A DNA stretch of 64,000 bases from Ch67 sp041395845 (lineage in GTDB: Bacteria; Pseudomonadota; Gammaproteobacteria; Pseudomonadales; Ketobacteraceae). How positions within the stretch are numbered: position 1 is the stretch's first letter; every line of letters begins with the position of its first letter. The DNA is taken from positions 1 to 64,000 of the forward strand of contig JAWKZS010000024.1 of assembly GCA_041395845.1 (NCBI GenBank), written 5' to 3'. A program made the translations under genes and the position numbers. This document shows positions 43,162-52,113 of the stretch, piece by piece. The notes below the pieces were generated by a model, which saw only the letters and a list, made by a program, of their open reading frames with translations, searched no databases and had not been told where the DNA came from.

Positions 43162-44265
43162 TCAGCCGGCAGGATAAAACTGCTGCTCCAGCTGTTGCAG
43201 GATGGCCAGTACTTTTTCCGGTTCGGGGTGGCGGATATTGATGTGGCCCACCTTGCGACCCGGGCGCACGGTCTTGTTATACCAGTGCAGGGTGGTGTGT
43301 GCACTCAGCGCCTGTTGCGGTGTGGCTTCCACACCGATCAGGTTGAGCATGGCACCGGTGACAGCTGTGTCGGTGTTGCCCAGGGGCAAACCGAGAATGG
43401 CGCGGACGTGATTTTCAAACTGACAGGTAACGGCTGCCTGCTGGGTCCAGTGGCCGCTGTTGTGTACCCGCGGTGCCAGTTCATTCACGACCAGGCCGCC
43501 GTCAATCACGAAACATTCCATCGCGATCATGCCGACGTACTGCCAGTGCTCCAGCAGGCGGATCAGGTGATCCTGCATGCGGCTGATCCAGGCGGGTTCA
43601 ACGCCCTGTGCCGGCGCGATGGATGAACGCAGAATGCCGTGCACGTGGTGATTCAGTACGGCGGGATACAGGCGCACTTCGCCGGTGGCGCTGCGCGCGG
43701 CCAGCAGGGACACTTCGCACTGGAAGCGGATAAAGGCTTCCACCACCCAGTCACCCTGCGGTTGCTGCTGCAGGAAGGCTTCCAGCGCCGCGCTGTCCGC
43801 AAGGCGCCACTGGTTCTTGCCGTCGTAGCCGTGTTCAGCAGCCTTCACCACCAGCGGGTAACCCAGCTTGTCCGCCGCTGCCCACAGGCTGGCAGCATCG
43901 CTGGCAAACGCATGGGGCGTGGACGGAATGCCGAGGGCGTCGAGACGCATTTTTTCCCGGCGGCGGTTCTGGGATTCGTACACGGCGGTGGCATTGGGAT
44001 GAATCGCGCAGTAGGCCGACAGCGCCTGCAGCAGCTGGGTGTCCACGGCTTCCTTTTCCACCGTGATCACATCCGGGCGGCCCAGGGCTTCGTACAGCTG
44101 GCCGGGATCGGCGCCGGGCGCACGCTCCACAATGGTGCCCAGGCCCTGCACGCAGTCGGTGTTCTCGCCGGGTTCGATCAGAAAGGCAAAGCGTACGTTC
44201 AGAGGCCAGCTGGCCAGCGCCAGCATGCGGGCCAGCTGGCCGCAGCCGAGGATTGCAACCCGCAT
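43162..44265 (-). CDS. purK: N5-carboxyaminoimidazole ribonucleotide synthase
   Basis: 367 residues. ATP-grasp enzyme making N5-CAIR from AIR, ATP and bicarbonate in purine synthesis. The N-terminal motif GCGQLARMLALASWPLNV, the ATP-grasp core (DALGIPSTPHAF; YPLVVKAAEHGYDGKNQW) and ELAPRVHNSGHWT are all present. It begins directly after the purE stop (TAAATG, no spacing), so the two are translationally linked. C-terminal GHINIRHPEPEKVL is normal. Confidence 0.95.
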   Translation of the reverse strand: MRVAILGCGQLARMLALASWPLNVRFAFLIEPGENTDCVQGLGTIVERAPGADPGQLYEALGRPDVITVEKEAVDTQLLQALSAYCAIHPNATAVYESQNRRREKMRLDALGIPSTPHAFASDAASLWAAADKLGYPLVVKAAEHGYDGKNQWRLADSAALEAFLQQQPQGDWVVEAFIRFQCEVSLLAARSATGEVRLYPAVLNHHVHGILRSSIAPAQGVEPAWISRMQDHLIRLLEHWQYVGMIAMECFVIDGGLVVNELAPRVHNSGHWTQQAAVTCQFENHVRAILGLPLGNTDTAVTGAMLNLIGVEATPQQALSAHTTLHWYNKTVRPGRKVGHINIRHPEPEKVLAILQQLEQQFYPAG

Positions 44266-44748
44266 TTATTCTACCTCTTCGGCCACGGCGTCGGTTTGGG
44301 CCTTGCGCCAGGCCTGCAGGCGGGCGCTCAGGTCAGCGTCCTGCAGGGCCAGGATCTGGGCGGCCAGCAGGCCGGCGTTGAACGCGCCGGATTCCCCGAT
44401 GGCCTGGGTCGCCACCGCCACGCCCTTGGGCATCTGCACGATGGACAGCAGGCTGTCGAGGCCGTTGAGCTGCTTGCTGGAGACCGGCACCGCGATCACC
44501 GGCAGATGGGTCATGGCGGCGGTCATACCCGGCAAATGGGCGGCGCCGCCGGCCCCGGCAATGATCACCTTGATACCACGGCCGGCGGCCTGGGTGGCAA
44601 ACTCGACCAGGCGCTGGGGGGTGCGGTGGGCCGACACCACCTTGGTCTCGTAGGTCACGCCCAGATCCTTCAGCGGCCCCAGGGCCTGCTGAAGGGTGGG
44701 CCAATCGGAGCGGGAGCCCATGATAATGCTGACCAGCGCTTGTGACAT
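44266..44748 (-). CDS. purE: N5-carboxyaminoimidazole ribonucleotide mutase
   Basis: 160 residues from the ATG at 44748; the longer open frame upstream to 44844 adds non-family residues. Motifs IIMGSRSDWPT, VSAHRTPQR and AGAGGAAHLPGM contain the catalytic Ser, His and nucleotide-binding loops. Converts N5-CAIR to CAIR; first gene of purEK. Normal length for class I PurE. Confidence 0.95.
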   Translation of the reverse strand: MSQALVSIIMGSRSDWPTLQQALGPLKDLGVTYETKVVSAHRTPQRLVEFATQAAGRGIKVIIAGAGGAAHLPGMTAAMTHLPVIAVPVSSKQLNGLDSLLSIVQMPKGVAVATQAIGESGAFNAGLLAAQILALQDADLSARLQAWRKAQTDAVAEEVE

Positions 44749-44862
44749 GCGGTGAATTCCTCGTAAAACGATACTAGAACGGCCTTGGTGGGGTTGCCCC
44801 CGAGCGGCGGGCGGCATTATATCATCCATGGCCCCCACCAGCACCCACCCCGGCGGGCCGGT

Positions 44863-45156
44863 TCAGAACAGTTCCACGCTGTCGCCAGTCTCTTCCCTGG
44901 CCTGTTCGGACACCAGATGCATCAGTGACGTGATCGACCCAATCAGCGACAGGAAGTGATCCTCGATCAGGCTATCGTTTTCCTGCAGCTGATCCAGGCT
45001 GTCGGCGGCATTGCCGGCCAGTTCGAGTAGCTGGCGCTCTTCCTCGATGTTCATGTCAGCTGTGTGGGCGGCCAGTTCAATGTCGCACCCAGTCTCAGCA
45101 TGATGCGCTTGACTTTCGCTGGTTGACTCGCTCGCAGCGGTGCGGATCAGCTGCAT
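44863..45156 (-). CDS. Small acidic protein with SVELF C-terminus, unknown
   Basis: 97 residues from the ATG at 45156 (a TTG at 45189 is also possible). Predicted to be mostly helical (MNIEEERQLLELAGNAADSLDQ; DHFLSLIGSITSLMHLVSEQ) and acidic. It ends in DSVELF, the same last five residues as the chemoreceptor at 31944-33662. It lies 42 bases after the pseudo-receiver gene and is probably co-transcribed. I do not recognise the family; a small signalling partner is a guess from context. Confidence 0.55.
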   Translation of the reverse strand: MQLIRTAASESTSESQAHHAETGCDIELAAHTADMNIEEERQLLELAGNAADSLDQLQENDSLIEDHFLSLIGSITSLMHLVSEQAREETGDSVELF

Positions 45157-45198
45157 GATCGAGAGGACTTCCCTCGTGTTGCCGTGCAATCTGTTCTT

Positions 45199-46038
45199 TC
45201 ACCAGAATCTGCTTGATCCGGGATTCCGCAGGGTGCCGAAATGCGCGAGGCTGTCCTTGAGCTGGCCGAAGCCTTCTGCGTCTTCGACCGGACAGTTTGC
45301 GATCAGCAAGGTGACATGATCGATATGCAGTCCCAGTATCCGTTCAACGGATACCATGCGCCGTCCGGCGGTAGCCAGCTGATCCAGCAGATAACGCCGC
45401 GATGCAGAAGGTTGCCGGGCAGGGCGGTATATCTGGCGTTCGCCGGTACGAATGCAGATGGTGGCGCTGAGTTTCTTCTCGTCGAGAAAGGTCTGTACCA
45501 GATCGGCGAGTTCTTCCAGGTTCTGGCACTGTTCGCTGGTGTCAAAGAAATGGATCAGGGAACCATAGGCGGCGGCCGAAGCCATAGCGTTGCGAGCGGT
45601 GCGGGTGGCTTGCAGGAATTTTTCCCGCAGCGCCATGTTGCGCTCGTAGCGCAGCTGCGCAGTCCTTAATACGGCAGGGATGGATTCACTGTCAGGCAGA
45701 TCCACCTGGTCGTCCACATCCAGCTGCGTGTCAGGGTTGAAGGGGATGTCCGGTGGGGTGAGTACAGCGATGTAGAGATCGCGGCCCATGGGGGTCGAGC
45801 GCAGGCGTCGCACGGTTTCAGCAACGTCCAGCGGGGGGCGATTCACGATGATGGTGTTGCGAAAAGGCCAGCGGTTGTCCTGAGTGCTCAGCCACGCTGC
45901 CGAGGCGGTGTCATCTGATAGGGTGCGAGCATCTATGACCGTGGCCTCGGGGATAATGTGCTGGTATTGCGCTACCCTGGCGGGATCTGGTGCCAAAATC
46001 AGCATGTGACGGGAGTCGCGGGCGATAGTATCTTTCAT
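45199..46038 (-). CDS. Pseudo-receiver signalling protein, unknown output domain
   Basis: 279 residues. Residues about 10-130 have a response-regulator-like alternation (HMLILAPDPAR; FRNTIIVNRPPLDV; DLYIAVLTPP), but Asn replaces the phospho-Asp and the acidic pocket is missing. A helix follows (RNMALREKFLQATRTARNAMAS). The C-terminal domain has the FFDTSEQCQNLEELADLVQTF signature, which recurs after receiver domains in some gammaproteobacteria. It then becomes GAF-like with ICIRTGERQIY. No DNA-binding or enzymatic output is visible. Adjacent small SVELF protein suggests a signalling pair. Confidence 0.6.
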   Translation of the reverse strand: MKDTIARDSRHMLILAPDPARVAQYQHIIPEATVIDARTLSDDTASAAWLSTQDNRWPFRNTIIVNRPPLDVAETVRRLRSTPMGRDLYIAVLTPPDIPFNPDTQLDVDDQVDLPDSESIPAVLRTAQLRYERNMALREKFLQATRTARNAMASAAAYGSLIHFFDTSEQCQNLEELADLVQTFLDEKKLSATICIRTGERQIYRPARQPSASRRYLLDQLATAGRRMVSVERILGLHIDHVTLLIANCPVEDAEGFGQLKDSLAHFGTLRNPGSSRFW

Positions 46039-46143
46039 GTAAGCGGATCACAGGGAAAAGCGTAATATCCCAGTATAGACCTGCCCGCCACGGAATTCCC
46101 CAGACCGTTATCTCGATCTAATTCGCTGGAAGACCATTGCCGC

Positions 46144-46461
46144 ATGGATATCGCTTCAATCTTCACTGTCTTTTTCATTGCCTTGTCTTCCTGGTGGGCT
46201 GCCCGTCACGTCGATGCCTGGGAGCGTGACCGCTGGCTGATATCCCTCGGCTATACCCTGGTGTCCATTCTGGTACTGGTGGTAGTAGGCCTGATCAACA
46301 AGCGCCTGTATCTGTTCATCTTCTTGTTGTACTTTCTGCTGCTGTTCAATCTGGAGCGGTCGATCAAATCCCGCTTCGGTCACATCTGGTTTTCAGTTTT
46401 TGTGGGTATCAGCGGCATGTTTCCCATTGCGATCTATCAACTCTTCCTGCAGGACCTGTGA
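46144..46461 (+). CDS. Small integral membrane protein, unknown
   Basis: 105 residues with three to four membrane segments (about 4-20, 32-50, 52-68, 80-98). A conserved-looking amphipathic loop HVDAWERDRW lies after the first segment. It has no family I can name. The stop overlaps the GTG of the Omp85-family gene by four bases (GTGA), so the two are probably translated together and may act together in the envelope. Confidence 0.6.
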   Translation: MDIASIFTVFFIALSSWWAARHVDAWERDRWLISLGYTLVSILVLVVVGLINKRLYLFIFLLYFLLLFNLERSIKSRFGHIWFSVFVGISGMFPIAIYQLFLQDL

Positions 46462-48260
46462 AGCAGACCGCGTTTCAAAACCGCGCAGGCGCCTGCTCAA
46501 ACCGGCAGCTGCCTGCTAGACTCAGATCAAATGTCCCGAATGGCTGTTGTGCTGCTGTGGCCCGCTTGATCTCCCGTTTTCTCGTTGTTCTGTCGGTGTT
46601 GCTGTCGGCCCGGGTGCTGGCGGCAGACGGGCAGCTGCCCGCCGCGTCCGACGGCTGCCAGATTCTCTTTGCGGAAGGCGATCCGCGTCTGTATGAATTC
46701 ATCGAGACCCGCCGTACGGTCAATTTCAAAGACTACGAAGGACGTCGCATTGGTTCGATCCAGTACGTCGCGCTGCCCATTTTCAATCCCGACGATCCCG
46801 ACGAAGACAATGCGCTGTATCGTGCAGTGAACTGGCTGCATATCCTGACCAAAACCAGTCCACTCAAGCGCCAGGTGCTGGTGCATGAAAATGATCCGCT
46901 GGATGTCGAGCAGGTACGTGAAAGCGAGCGCATCCTGCGGGGTGCCGGTTATCTGTATGACGCCATGATCCTGCCGGCGCGGGTGTGTGCCGATTCGGTG
47001 GATCTGCTGGTGGTGGTGCGGGATGTGTGGACCTTGCAGCCAACGGTGTCGTTCAGTCGCACTGGCGGTGAAAACAGCAAGGGTTTCGGTATCAGCGACA
47101 AGAACATTCTCGGTTATGGTCATGCCGTATCGCTGATGTACAAGGCCGATGACGAGCGCAAGGGTGTTGGCATCAGCTTCAGTTCGGATCACGTCTGGGA
47201 TGGTCACACAGCGCTGGACCTCGAGCACGTGGATAACAATGACGGCAGTTCCGACCGCATTGCCCTGAGCCGTCCGTTCTATGCCATCGATACACCCTGG
47301 TCCGCTGGTGCACTGTATGAAACGTACGATATCGAGCAGGAGATCAGCACGGCTGATGTCACATCGAATGAATACGATCAGCACAGCGAAAACATGGAAG
47401 TGTTCGGGGGTGCGCTGCTGCGGCTGCAGGATAATCTGGTGTGGCGCGGCAGTGTCGGTATTACGCGGGAGCGGGACAATTACGACAATCAGCGGGAAGG
47501 TTACACCGACCCGTTGCCGCAGGATCAGATCATTGCCTATCCGTGGATCGAATTTGATTCGGTGGAATATCGCTACTGGACCACGTCCAATCTGTACCAG
47601 TTATTCCGTAACGAAGACATCAACCTGGGCACCCAGTATGCCATCAGGATCGGTGCCACCAGCAGCGCCCTGGGGTCCACCGAAAACCGCTGGATCACCA
47701 TGATCAACTGGCAGCGCACCAGCAGCTTCGGCAAGAATCATGCGATGCGCAACAGTGTGTATCTGAATCTCGCCCGCAATCGTGATACGGGTGAGCAGGA
47801 AGATTCAACCTGGGGTTACACCGGCATCTACGATCATTTTATCGATGATCTGAATCGCTGGCATGTGCAGTTCCAGTATCAGGGTGGCAACGGGCTGGAG
47901 GTGGGCGACATGTTCACCATCGGCGGCGGTGAGGTGCTGCGCGGTTATGAAAAGGATACCCAGCGCGGCGATCGCTACGCCGTACTGAATATCGAACACC
48001 GGCATTTCTTCGATGTGCATCCATTCAATCTGTTTCGCATCGGTTCGGCCGTGTTTTTCGAGGCAGGGCGGGCCTGGGAATCCCGGCCCACCCTGGAACA
48101 GAGCGACGCGGTGCTATATGACATCGGTGTCGGGCTGCGCATCAATTCTTCCAAGGCGCGGCCGGATCACATCTTTCACATCAACCTGGCTGCACCGCTC
48201 ACCGAGCGCGACATCAGCGACAAATACCTGATCTCATTCTTTGCCAGCACCACCATCTGA
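46458..48260 (+). CDS. Omp85-superfamily (BamA/TamA-like) outer-membrane protein
   Basis: 600 residues from the GTG at 46458. A GTG at 46557 would begin a cleaner signal peptide (ARLISRFLVVLSVLLSARVLA), so the first 33 residues are doubtful. A POTRA-like domain includes RILRGAGYLYDAMILPARV and VDLLVVVRDVWTLQP. The 16-strand-type barrel follows, with the Omp85 signature GGGEVLRGYEKDTQRGDRYA, here LRGY for the usual (V/I)RGF/Y. A single POTRA and the short form resemble TamA/PlpD-type barrels without a passenger. Substrate unknown. Its 3' end overlaps the convergent CDF gene by 27 bases. Confidence 0.88.
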   Translation: MKQTAFQNRAGACSNRQLPARLRSNVPNGCCAAVARLISRFLVVLSVLLSARVLAADGQLPAASDGCQILFAEGDPRLYEFIETRRTVNFKDYEGRRIGSIQYVALPIFNPDDPDEDNALYRAVNWLHILTKTSPLKRQVLVHENDPLDVEQVRESERILRGAGYLYDAMILPARVCADSVDLLVVVRDVWTLQPTVSFSRTGGENSKGFGISDKNILGYGHAVSLMYKADDERKGVGISFSSDHVWDGHTALDLEHVDNNDGSSDRIALSRPFYAIDTPWSAGALYETYDIEQEISTADVTSNEYDQHSENMEVFGGALLRLQDNLVWRGSVGITRERDNYDNQREGYTDPLPQDQIIAYPWIEFDSVEYRYWTTSNLYQLFRNEDINLGTQYAIRIGATSSALGSTENRWITMINWQRTSSFGKNHAMRNSVYLNLARNRDTGEQEDSTWGYTGIYDHFIDDLNRWHVQFQYQGGNGLEVGDMFTIGGGEVLRGYEKDTQRGDRYAVLNIEHRHFFDVHPFNLFRIGSAVFFEAGRAWESRPTLEQSDAVLYDIGVGLRINSSKARPDHIFHINLAAPLTERDISDKYLISFFASTTI

Positions 48261-49169
48261 ATGTCCGTGATGATGGTGTGACTGATCCCGGCAGGTTTCA
48301 TCGGGAAATTCCAGTTCGATGGTGGTGTGGGTCAGCTCAAATTCTTCCAGTGCCTCGGCCACATGCTGTTTCATTTTTCGCTGTTGCGGTCCATCGAGTT
48401 CGCGGGTCAGTACCAGATGTGCCGTCAGCACGTGGTGCTCGCCATCCAGTGACCACAGATGCAGGTGATGCACATCGCGTACGGTTTCCAGTGCCGTCAG
48501 TTTGCTGTGCACTGCTTTGTGCAGCGCCGGACTGGGGGTGGATTGGGCAAACAGATTCAGCGTTGCCCACAGATTGCGCGCCACGTTGTACAGAATGAAC
48601 AGCGTGAACAGAATCGACAGGATCGGGTCGAGGATCGGCCATTCCACAAACAGCAATACGATCGACACGATCAGCACCGCGACCCAGCCCAGCACGTCTT
48701 CCAGCAGATGCCAGTTCAGCACTTTCTCGTTGAGGGAATGCCCCCCGCTCAGCCGATAGGCGGCATAACCGTTGACCGCAATTCCAAGGATGGCAAGGGC
48801 CAGCATGCCTTCGGCCACCGGCATTTCCGGTGCAAACAGCTTGGGAATGGCGTCGGCCAGCACCCAGGCGGAACCCACCAGCAGCACCAGGCCGTTGAAC
48901 AGCGCGCCGAACAGTGACAGGCGGCGATAGCCATAAGTGAAATGCCGCGTGGCCTGGCGATTGCCCAGCTTGTTCAGCACCCAGGCGGTACCGATGGACA
49001 GGCTGTCGCCCAGGTCGTGCACGGCGTCGGCCATGATGGCCGAACTGTTGGTGAGCCAGCCGCCGATGAATTCCACGATGGTGAAGAACAGGTTGAGGAA
49101 AAAGGCCCAGCCGATCCGCTCTGAGGCGCTGTCGTGATGGTGATGGTGATGGTGAGGGTGAGGGTGCAT
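48234..49169 (-). CDS. Cation diffusion facilitator (zinc-type) transporter
   Basis: 311 residues from the ATG at 49169. The N-terminus is a histidine run (MHPHPHHHHHHHD) and the C-terminus again HHHHGH, typical zinc-binding tails. Six membrane segments follow. Transport-site motifs are ADAVHDLGDS in TM2 and HLLEDVLGW in TM5. The cytoplasmic domain contains HHLHLWSLDGEHHVLTAHL. Exports Zn2+ (or Cd2+/Co2+) by proton exchange, like ZitB/CzcD. No adjacent metal regulator. Confidence 0.93.
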   Translation of the reverse strand: MHPHPHHHHHHHDSASERIGWAFFLNLFFTIVEFIGGWLTNSSAIMADAVHDLGDSLSIGTAWVLNKLGNRQATRHFTYGYRRLSLFGALFNGLVLLVGSAWVLADAIPKLFAPEMPVAEGMLALAILGIAVNGYAAYRLSGGHSLNEKVLNWHLLEDVLGWVAVLIVSIVLLFVEWPILDPILSILFTLFILYNVARNLWATLNLFAQSTPSPALHKAVHSKLTALETVRDVHHLHLWSLDGEHHVLTAHLVLTRELDGPQQRKMKQHVAEALEEFELTHTTIELEFPDETCRDQSHHHHGHSDGGAGKE

Positions 49170-49299
49170 GTGGTGGTCCGGTGTCACGGGAATGCAGACA
49201 GTATCGCTGCAATCGGTCTGGAATGCATCGGGCCCTGCCAATGAAAGCGGGCGGGCTTTCGGGTATGCTCGGCCCATCGTATTTTATCGGGCAGTGTGC

Positions 49300-50634
49300 A
49301 TGGATATTCTGATCATTCTGGGACTGATTCTGCTGAATGGCGTGTTTGCCATGTCGGAAATCGCCATTGTTTCGGCCCGGCGCGGCCGGCTGCAACGGGC
49401 CGCGGATGGCGGTGATGCCGGTGCGGCCAAGGCGTTGCAGTTGGCCACCGAGCCCACCCGCTTCCTGTCCACCATTCAGGTGGGGATCACCCTGGTGGGC
49501 ATTCTGGTGGGTACCATTGCCATGGGTGAAGCGTCGTTTGTGCGCGGTCTGGAGGCCTGGTTTGCTTCCCATGAACTCACCCGTCCGATTGCCACCGGCC
49601 TGGCCTGGGCACTGATGGTGATCATGGTCACCTATGCCTCTCTGATTCTGGGGGAACTGGTACCCAAACGGATTGCCCTGATCAACCCGGAGCGCATCGC
49701 CCGATTCGTGGCGCGGCCGATGGATCTGCTGGCCCAGGGAGCCCGTCCATTGGTGTGGCTGTTGAGCGTATCCACCGAACTCGTGGTGCGGCTGTTCCGC
49801 ATTCGGCCGTCAGCGACCGACAGCCTGATCGAAGAAGAAATCCACACGCTGGTGCGCATGGGTGCCGAGTCCGGCGAGCTGGAACGTTCCGAGCAGGATC
49901 TGGTGCAGAATGTACTGCGCCTGGATGACAAGCGGGTGGGCAACATCATGACCCTGCGCGAGGATCTGTATTACCTTGATCTGGAAGATGGCGACGCAGT
50001 GAATCTGGCGAAAATCCGCGATGGCTCCCATTCCTGGTTGCCGGTATGCAGCGGCGGTATCGCGAAGGTAGAGGGCATACTGTCCGCCAAGGAAGTGCTG
50101 GGCGCGTGCATGGGTACCGGCATCGCCGATCTGCGCACGTTACTGCATCCGGCGTTGCAGATTTCGGTGGATACTACCGTGCTGGAATTGCTGGAAGCAT
50201 TCCGGGAATCCAATGCCAAGCTGGCTGTCGTGCTGGATCATCAAGGCCAGACTGCCGGGCTGGTGACCATGGCGGACATCATGATGGCCATCATCGGTGA
50301 TCTGGCGTCGGCGGACGAAGACTACGAACCGGATTTCGTGGCCCGCGAAGACGGTTCCTGGCTGGTGGATGGCCAGGTGGACATTGCATCCCTGAAAGAC
50401 AAATTCTCCCTGCGCAAACTGCCGGACGAAGAGCGTGCCGGCTATCACAGTCTGGGCGGTTTCATTCTTTCGTTCCTCGATCGCATGCCGCGCACCGGTG
50501 ATGTCTTCACCGTGCAGCATCTGCGTTTCGAAGTGGTGGACATGGACGGCAACCGGGTGGACAAGGTGCTGATCAGCGTGGCGGACAATGACGCTGCCAG
50601 TTCCGGCGAGGAGCGTTCGGCGTTTTCGGATTGA
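49300..50634 (+). CDS. CNNM/CorC-family protein (DUF21-CBS-CorC_HlyC)
   Basis: 444 residues from the ATG at 49300; the frame is open further upstream over the CDF leader. DUF21 membrane domain (about 1-190, with TIQVGITLVGILVGTIAMGE and LILGELVPKRIAL), then a CBS pair (about 215-335, including AVVLDHQGQTAGLVTMADIM). The C-terminal transporter-associated domain is at about 350-430 (DGSWLVDGQVDIASLKDKF). Relatives handle Mg2+/Co2+ efflux or are called hemolysin-like. Divergent from the CDF gene, so both may concern metals. Confidence 0.92.
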   Translation: MDILIILGLILLNGVFAMSEIAIVSARRGRLQRAADGGDAGAAKALQLATEPTRFLSTIQVGITLVGILVGTIAMGEASFVRGLEAWFASHELTRPIATGLAWALMVIMVTYASLILGELVPKRIALINPERIARFVARPMDLLAQGARPLVWLLSVSTELVVRLFRIRPSATDSLIEEEIHTLVRMGAESGELERSEQDLVQNVLRLDDKRVGNIMTLREDLYYLDLEDGDAVNLAKIRDGSHSWLPVCSGGIAKVEGILSAKEVLGACMGTGIADLRTLLHPALQISVDTTVLELLEAFRESNAKLAVVLDHQGQTAGLVTMADIMMAIIGDLASADEDYEPDFVAREDGSWLVDGQVDIASLKDKFSLRKLPDEERAGYHSLGGFILSFLDRMPRTGDVFTVQHLRFEVVDMDGNRVDKVLISVADNDAASSGEERSAFSD

Positions 50635-50692
50635 GAACAGGTGCCACCGCTGCCAGCGGTTGATTGCGGTGACTGGCAGCGGCGGCAAAGCG

Positions 50693-51298
50693 TCAGAAGT
50701 AGAGTTTGGCACCGACCTTGGCGGTGTCGATGTCCGTTTCATAGTCGTCAATGGCATCCGGCAACGATGAATCCTCCAGATCCACCTGATAGCGCAGATA
50801 TTCCACATCAATGGCAACGTTATCGGTGACGAAAAAGTCCATGCCAACGCCGTAGAACGGTTCGTTACCGGTAATGTCGGTGGCATAGCGTTGCCCCAAT
50901 ACTTCCACATTGATGTCGGAACGCCACCAGAACTGGCCGGCCTTGGCGTAAAGCCCGACGGCATTCCCAATGGGCAGACGGAGCAACCCCGCCAGGCTGT
51001 AACCGGTCAGATCCACTTCGGCAAAGTCACCTTCCAGTTTGCCAAAATCGGAATAGCCGGCCTCGACACCGAAGTACGGCGTGATCAAACCACCGATCAC
51101 CACATCATAGAAATCATTGTCTTCGTCGAAGGTCTCGCTGTCGCTGCTGAAGCGGCCGTAATGCCCACCGATGAACAGCCCGGTAGTGCGGTCGTCGGCA
51201 GTGGCGGAACCGGCGCTGTCGGCCCGTGCGTTCAGGGTGGTAAAAGCCAGTGCGGCGGGCAGGGTCAGAATGCCCAGCAGTTTCATGGTCGGGTTCAT
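50693..51298 (-). CDS. Small outer-membrane beta-barrel (OmpA/OmpW-like porin family)
   Basis: 201 residues with GAGGA 7 bases before the ATG. Signal peptide 1-26 (ending NARA). Eight likely strands follow: GLFIGGHYGRFSS, YDVVIGGLITPYFGVEAGYSDFG and so on to AKVGAKLYF, ending in Phe. No periplasmic OmpA peptidoglycan domain. Role unknown; it lies downstream of the BON gene across a terminator, in the stress-signalling block. Confidence 0.85.
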   Translation of the reverse strand: MNPTMKLLGILTLPAALAFTTLNARADSAGSATADDRTTGLFIGGHYGRFSSDSETFDEDNDFYDVVIGGLITPYFGVEAGYSDFGKLEGDFAEVDLTGYSLAGLLRLPIGNAVGLYAKAGQFWWRSDINVEVLGQRYATDITGNEPFYGVGMDFFVTDNVAIDVEYLRYQVDLEDSSLPDAIDDYETDIDTAKVGAKLYF

Positions 51299-51353
51299 GA
51301 TGACATCCTCTGTATGGCATGCGCAGCGGAGTCGGTGTGCGCATCGGGATTCG

Positions 51354-51384
51354 GAAAAGGCGCTCCGGAAGCAATCCGGAGCGC
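51354..51384 (-). terminator. Terminator after the BON gene
   Basis: Perfect 10-bp stem GCGCTCCGGA / TCCGGAGCGC with a 5-base loop (51360-51384), followed on the minus strand by CTTTTCC. It lies between the BON stop and the barrel gene start. Confidence 0.75.
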
Positions 51385-51397
51385 GGTGTTGGCGGCG

Positions 51398-52012
51398 TTA
51401 GCTGTTACCTTCCACTTTCAGGTTGTTGTGAACATCGCGGACACCTTCGGTGTTGCGGGTGATGTAATACACCAGATCGCGCTCTGCTTCGGTGTTGACC
51501 TTGCCGTTCAGGGTTACTTCCTTGTTGTCGGTGTCCACATCGATGTTCAGGCCGCTCACTTCAGAATTGGCCAGCAGTTTCGATTTCACCTTCACAGTAA
51601 TGGTGGTGTCTGAAATGTTGGCCATCAGTCCCTGTTGGGCCTGCTGTTTGTCGTTGGCTTTCTCGGCGTTCACCTGCAGCTGGTTGTCCACCTCATCAAC
51701 ACCGTCGATGCTGATGGCGATTTCCCTGGCCAGTGATTTGGTGACGTCGGAATCCACATAGCCCTTGAGAATGGCTTTGGAGCCGTGCACTTCCACATCG
51801 ATATCCAGCGGATTGAGGTTCGTGTTGAACAGATAAGCACCTTCAATCATGCCTTCCTTCCAGCCTTCTTTCATGTCGGCTTTCACCGATTCCATGGTGC
51901 CGGATTTCTGCTGTGCAGTATCGGCGTAAGTGTGCAGCGCCGGTACCAGCAGCGCGCCGGAAACCACGGTGATCAGGGACATTTTCTTGATGAAGGGCGT
52001 TGAGTTTTTCAT
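51398..52012 (-). CDS. Periplasmic double-BON-domain protein
   Basis: 204 residues from the ATG at 52012; longer in-frame starts precede the promoter and lack coding character. Signal peptide 1-31 (cut after HTYA). The two BON domains each carry the hydrophobic-strand plus glycine pattern (DVEVHGSKAILKGYVDS and IDVDTDNKEVTLNGKVNTE). OsmY-like proteins of this kind bind phospholipid membranes and are induced by osmotic or envelope stress. An EcfG-like promoter lies 45 bases upstream, which agrees with stress control. Confidence 0.93.
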   Translation of the reverse strand: MKNSTPFIKKMSLITVVSGALLVPALHTYADTAQQKSGTMESVKADMKEGWKEGMIEGAYLFNTNLNPLDIDVEVHGSKAILKGYVDSDVTKSLAREIAISIDGVDEVDNQLQVNAEKANDKQQAQQGLMANISDTTITVKVKSKLLANSEVSGLNIDVDTDNKEVTLNGKVNTEAERDLVYYITRNTEGVRDVHNNLKVEGNS

Positions 52013-52056
52013 GGCGTCTTCCTCGTTGTGTCTGTTTGCGTGGGTTTCAACAGGCA

Positions 52057-52081
52057 AACGTTGCAACGCAGGAAGGGTTCC
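52057..52081 (-). promoter_or_regulatory. EcfG-like promoter of the BON gene
   Basis: On the minus strand GGAAC (52077-52081), 16 bases, CGTT (52057-52060). This exactly fits the GGAAC-N16/17-CGTT consensus of EcfG-type sigma factors and ends 45 bases before the ATG. Confidence 0.7.
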
Positions 52082-52113
52082 GAAAAAAATTGGATGTGAA
52101 TGCCGGGCAGCGG

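Noticed and set aside
49130..49165. Simple repeat of GTG/ATG triplets resembling a microsatellite
   Set aside because: It encodes the histidine tail of the CDF transporter, a normal family feature.
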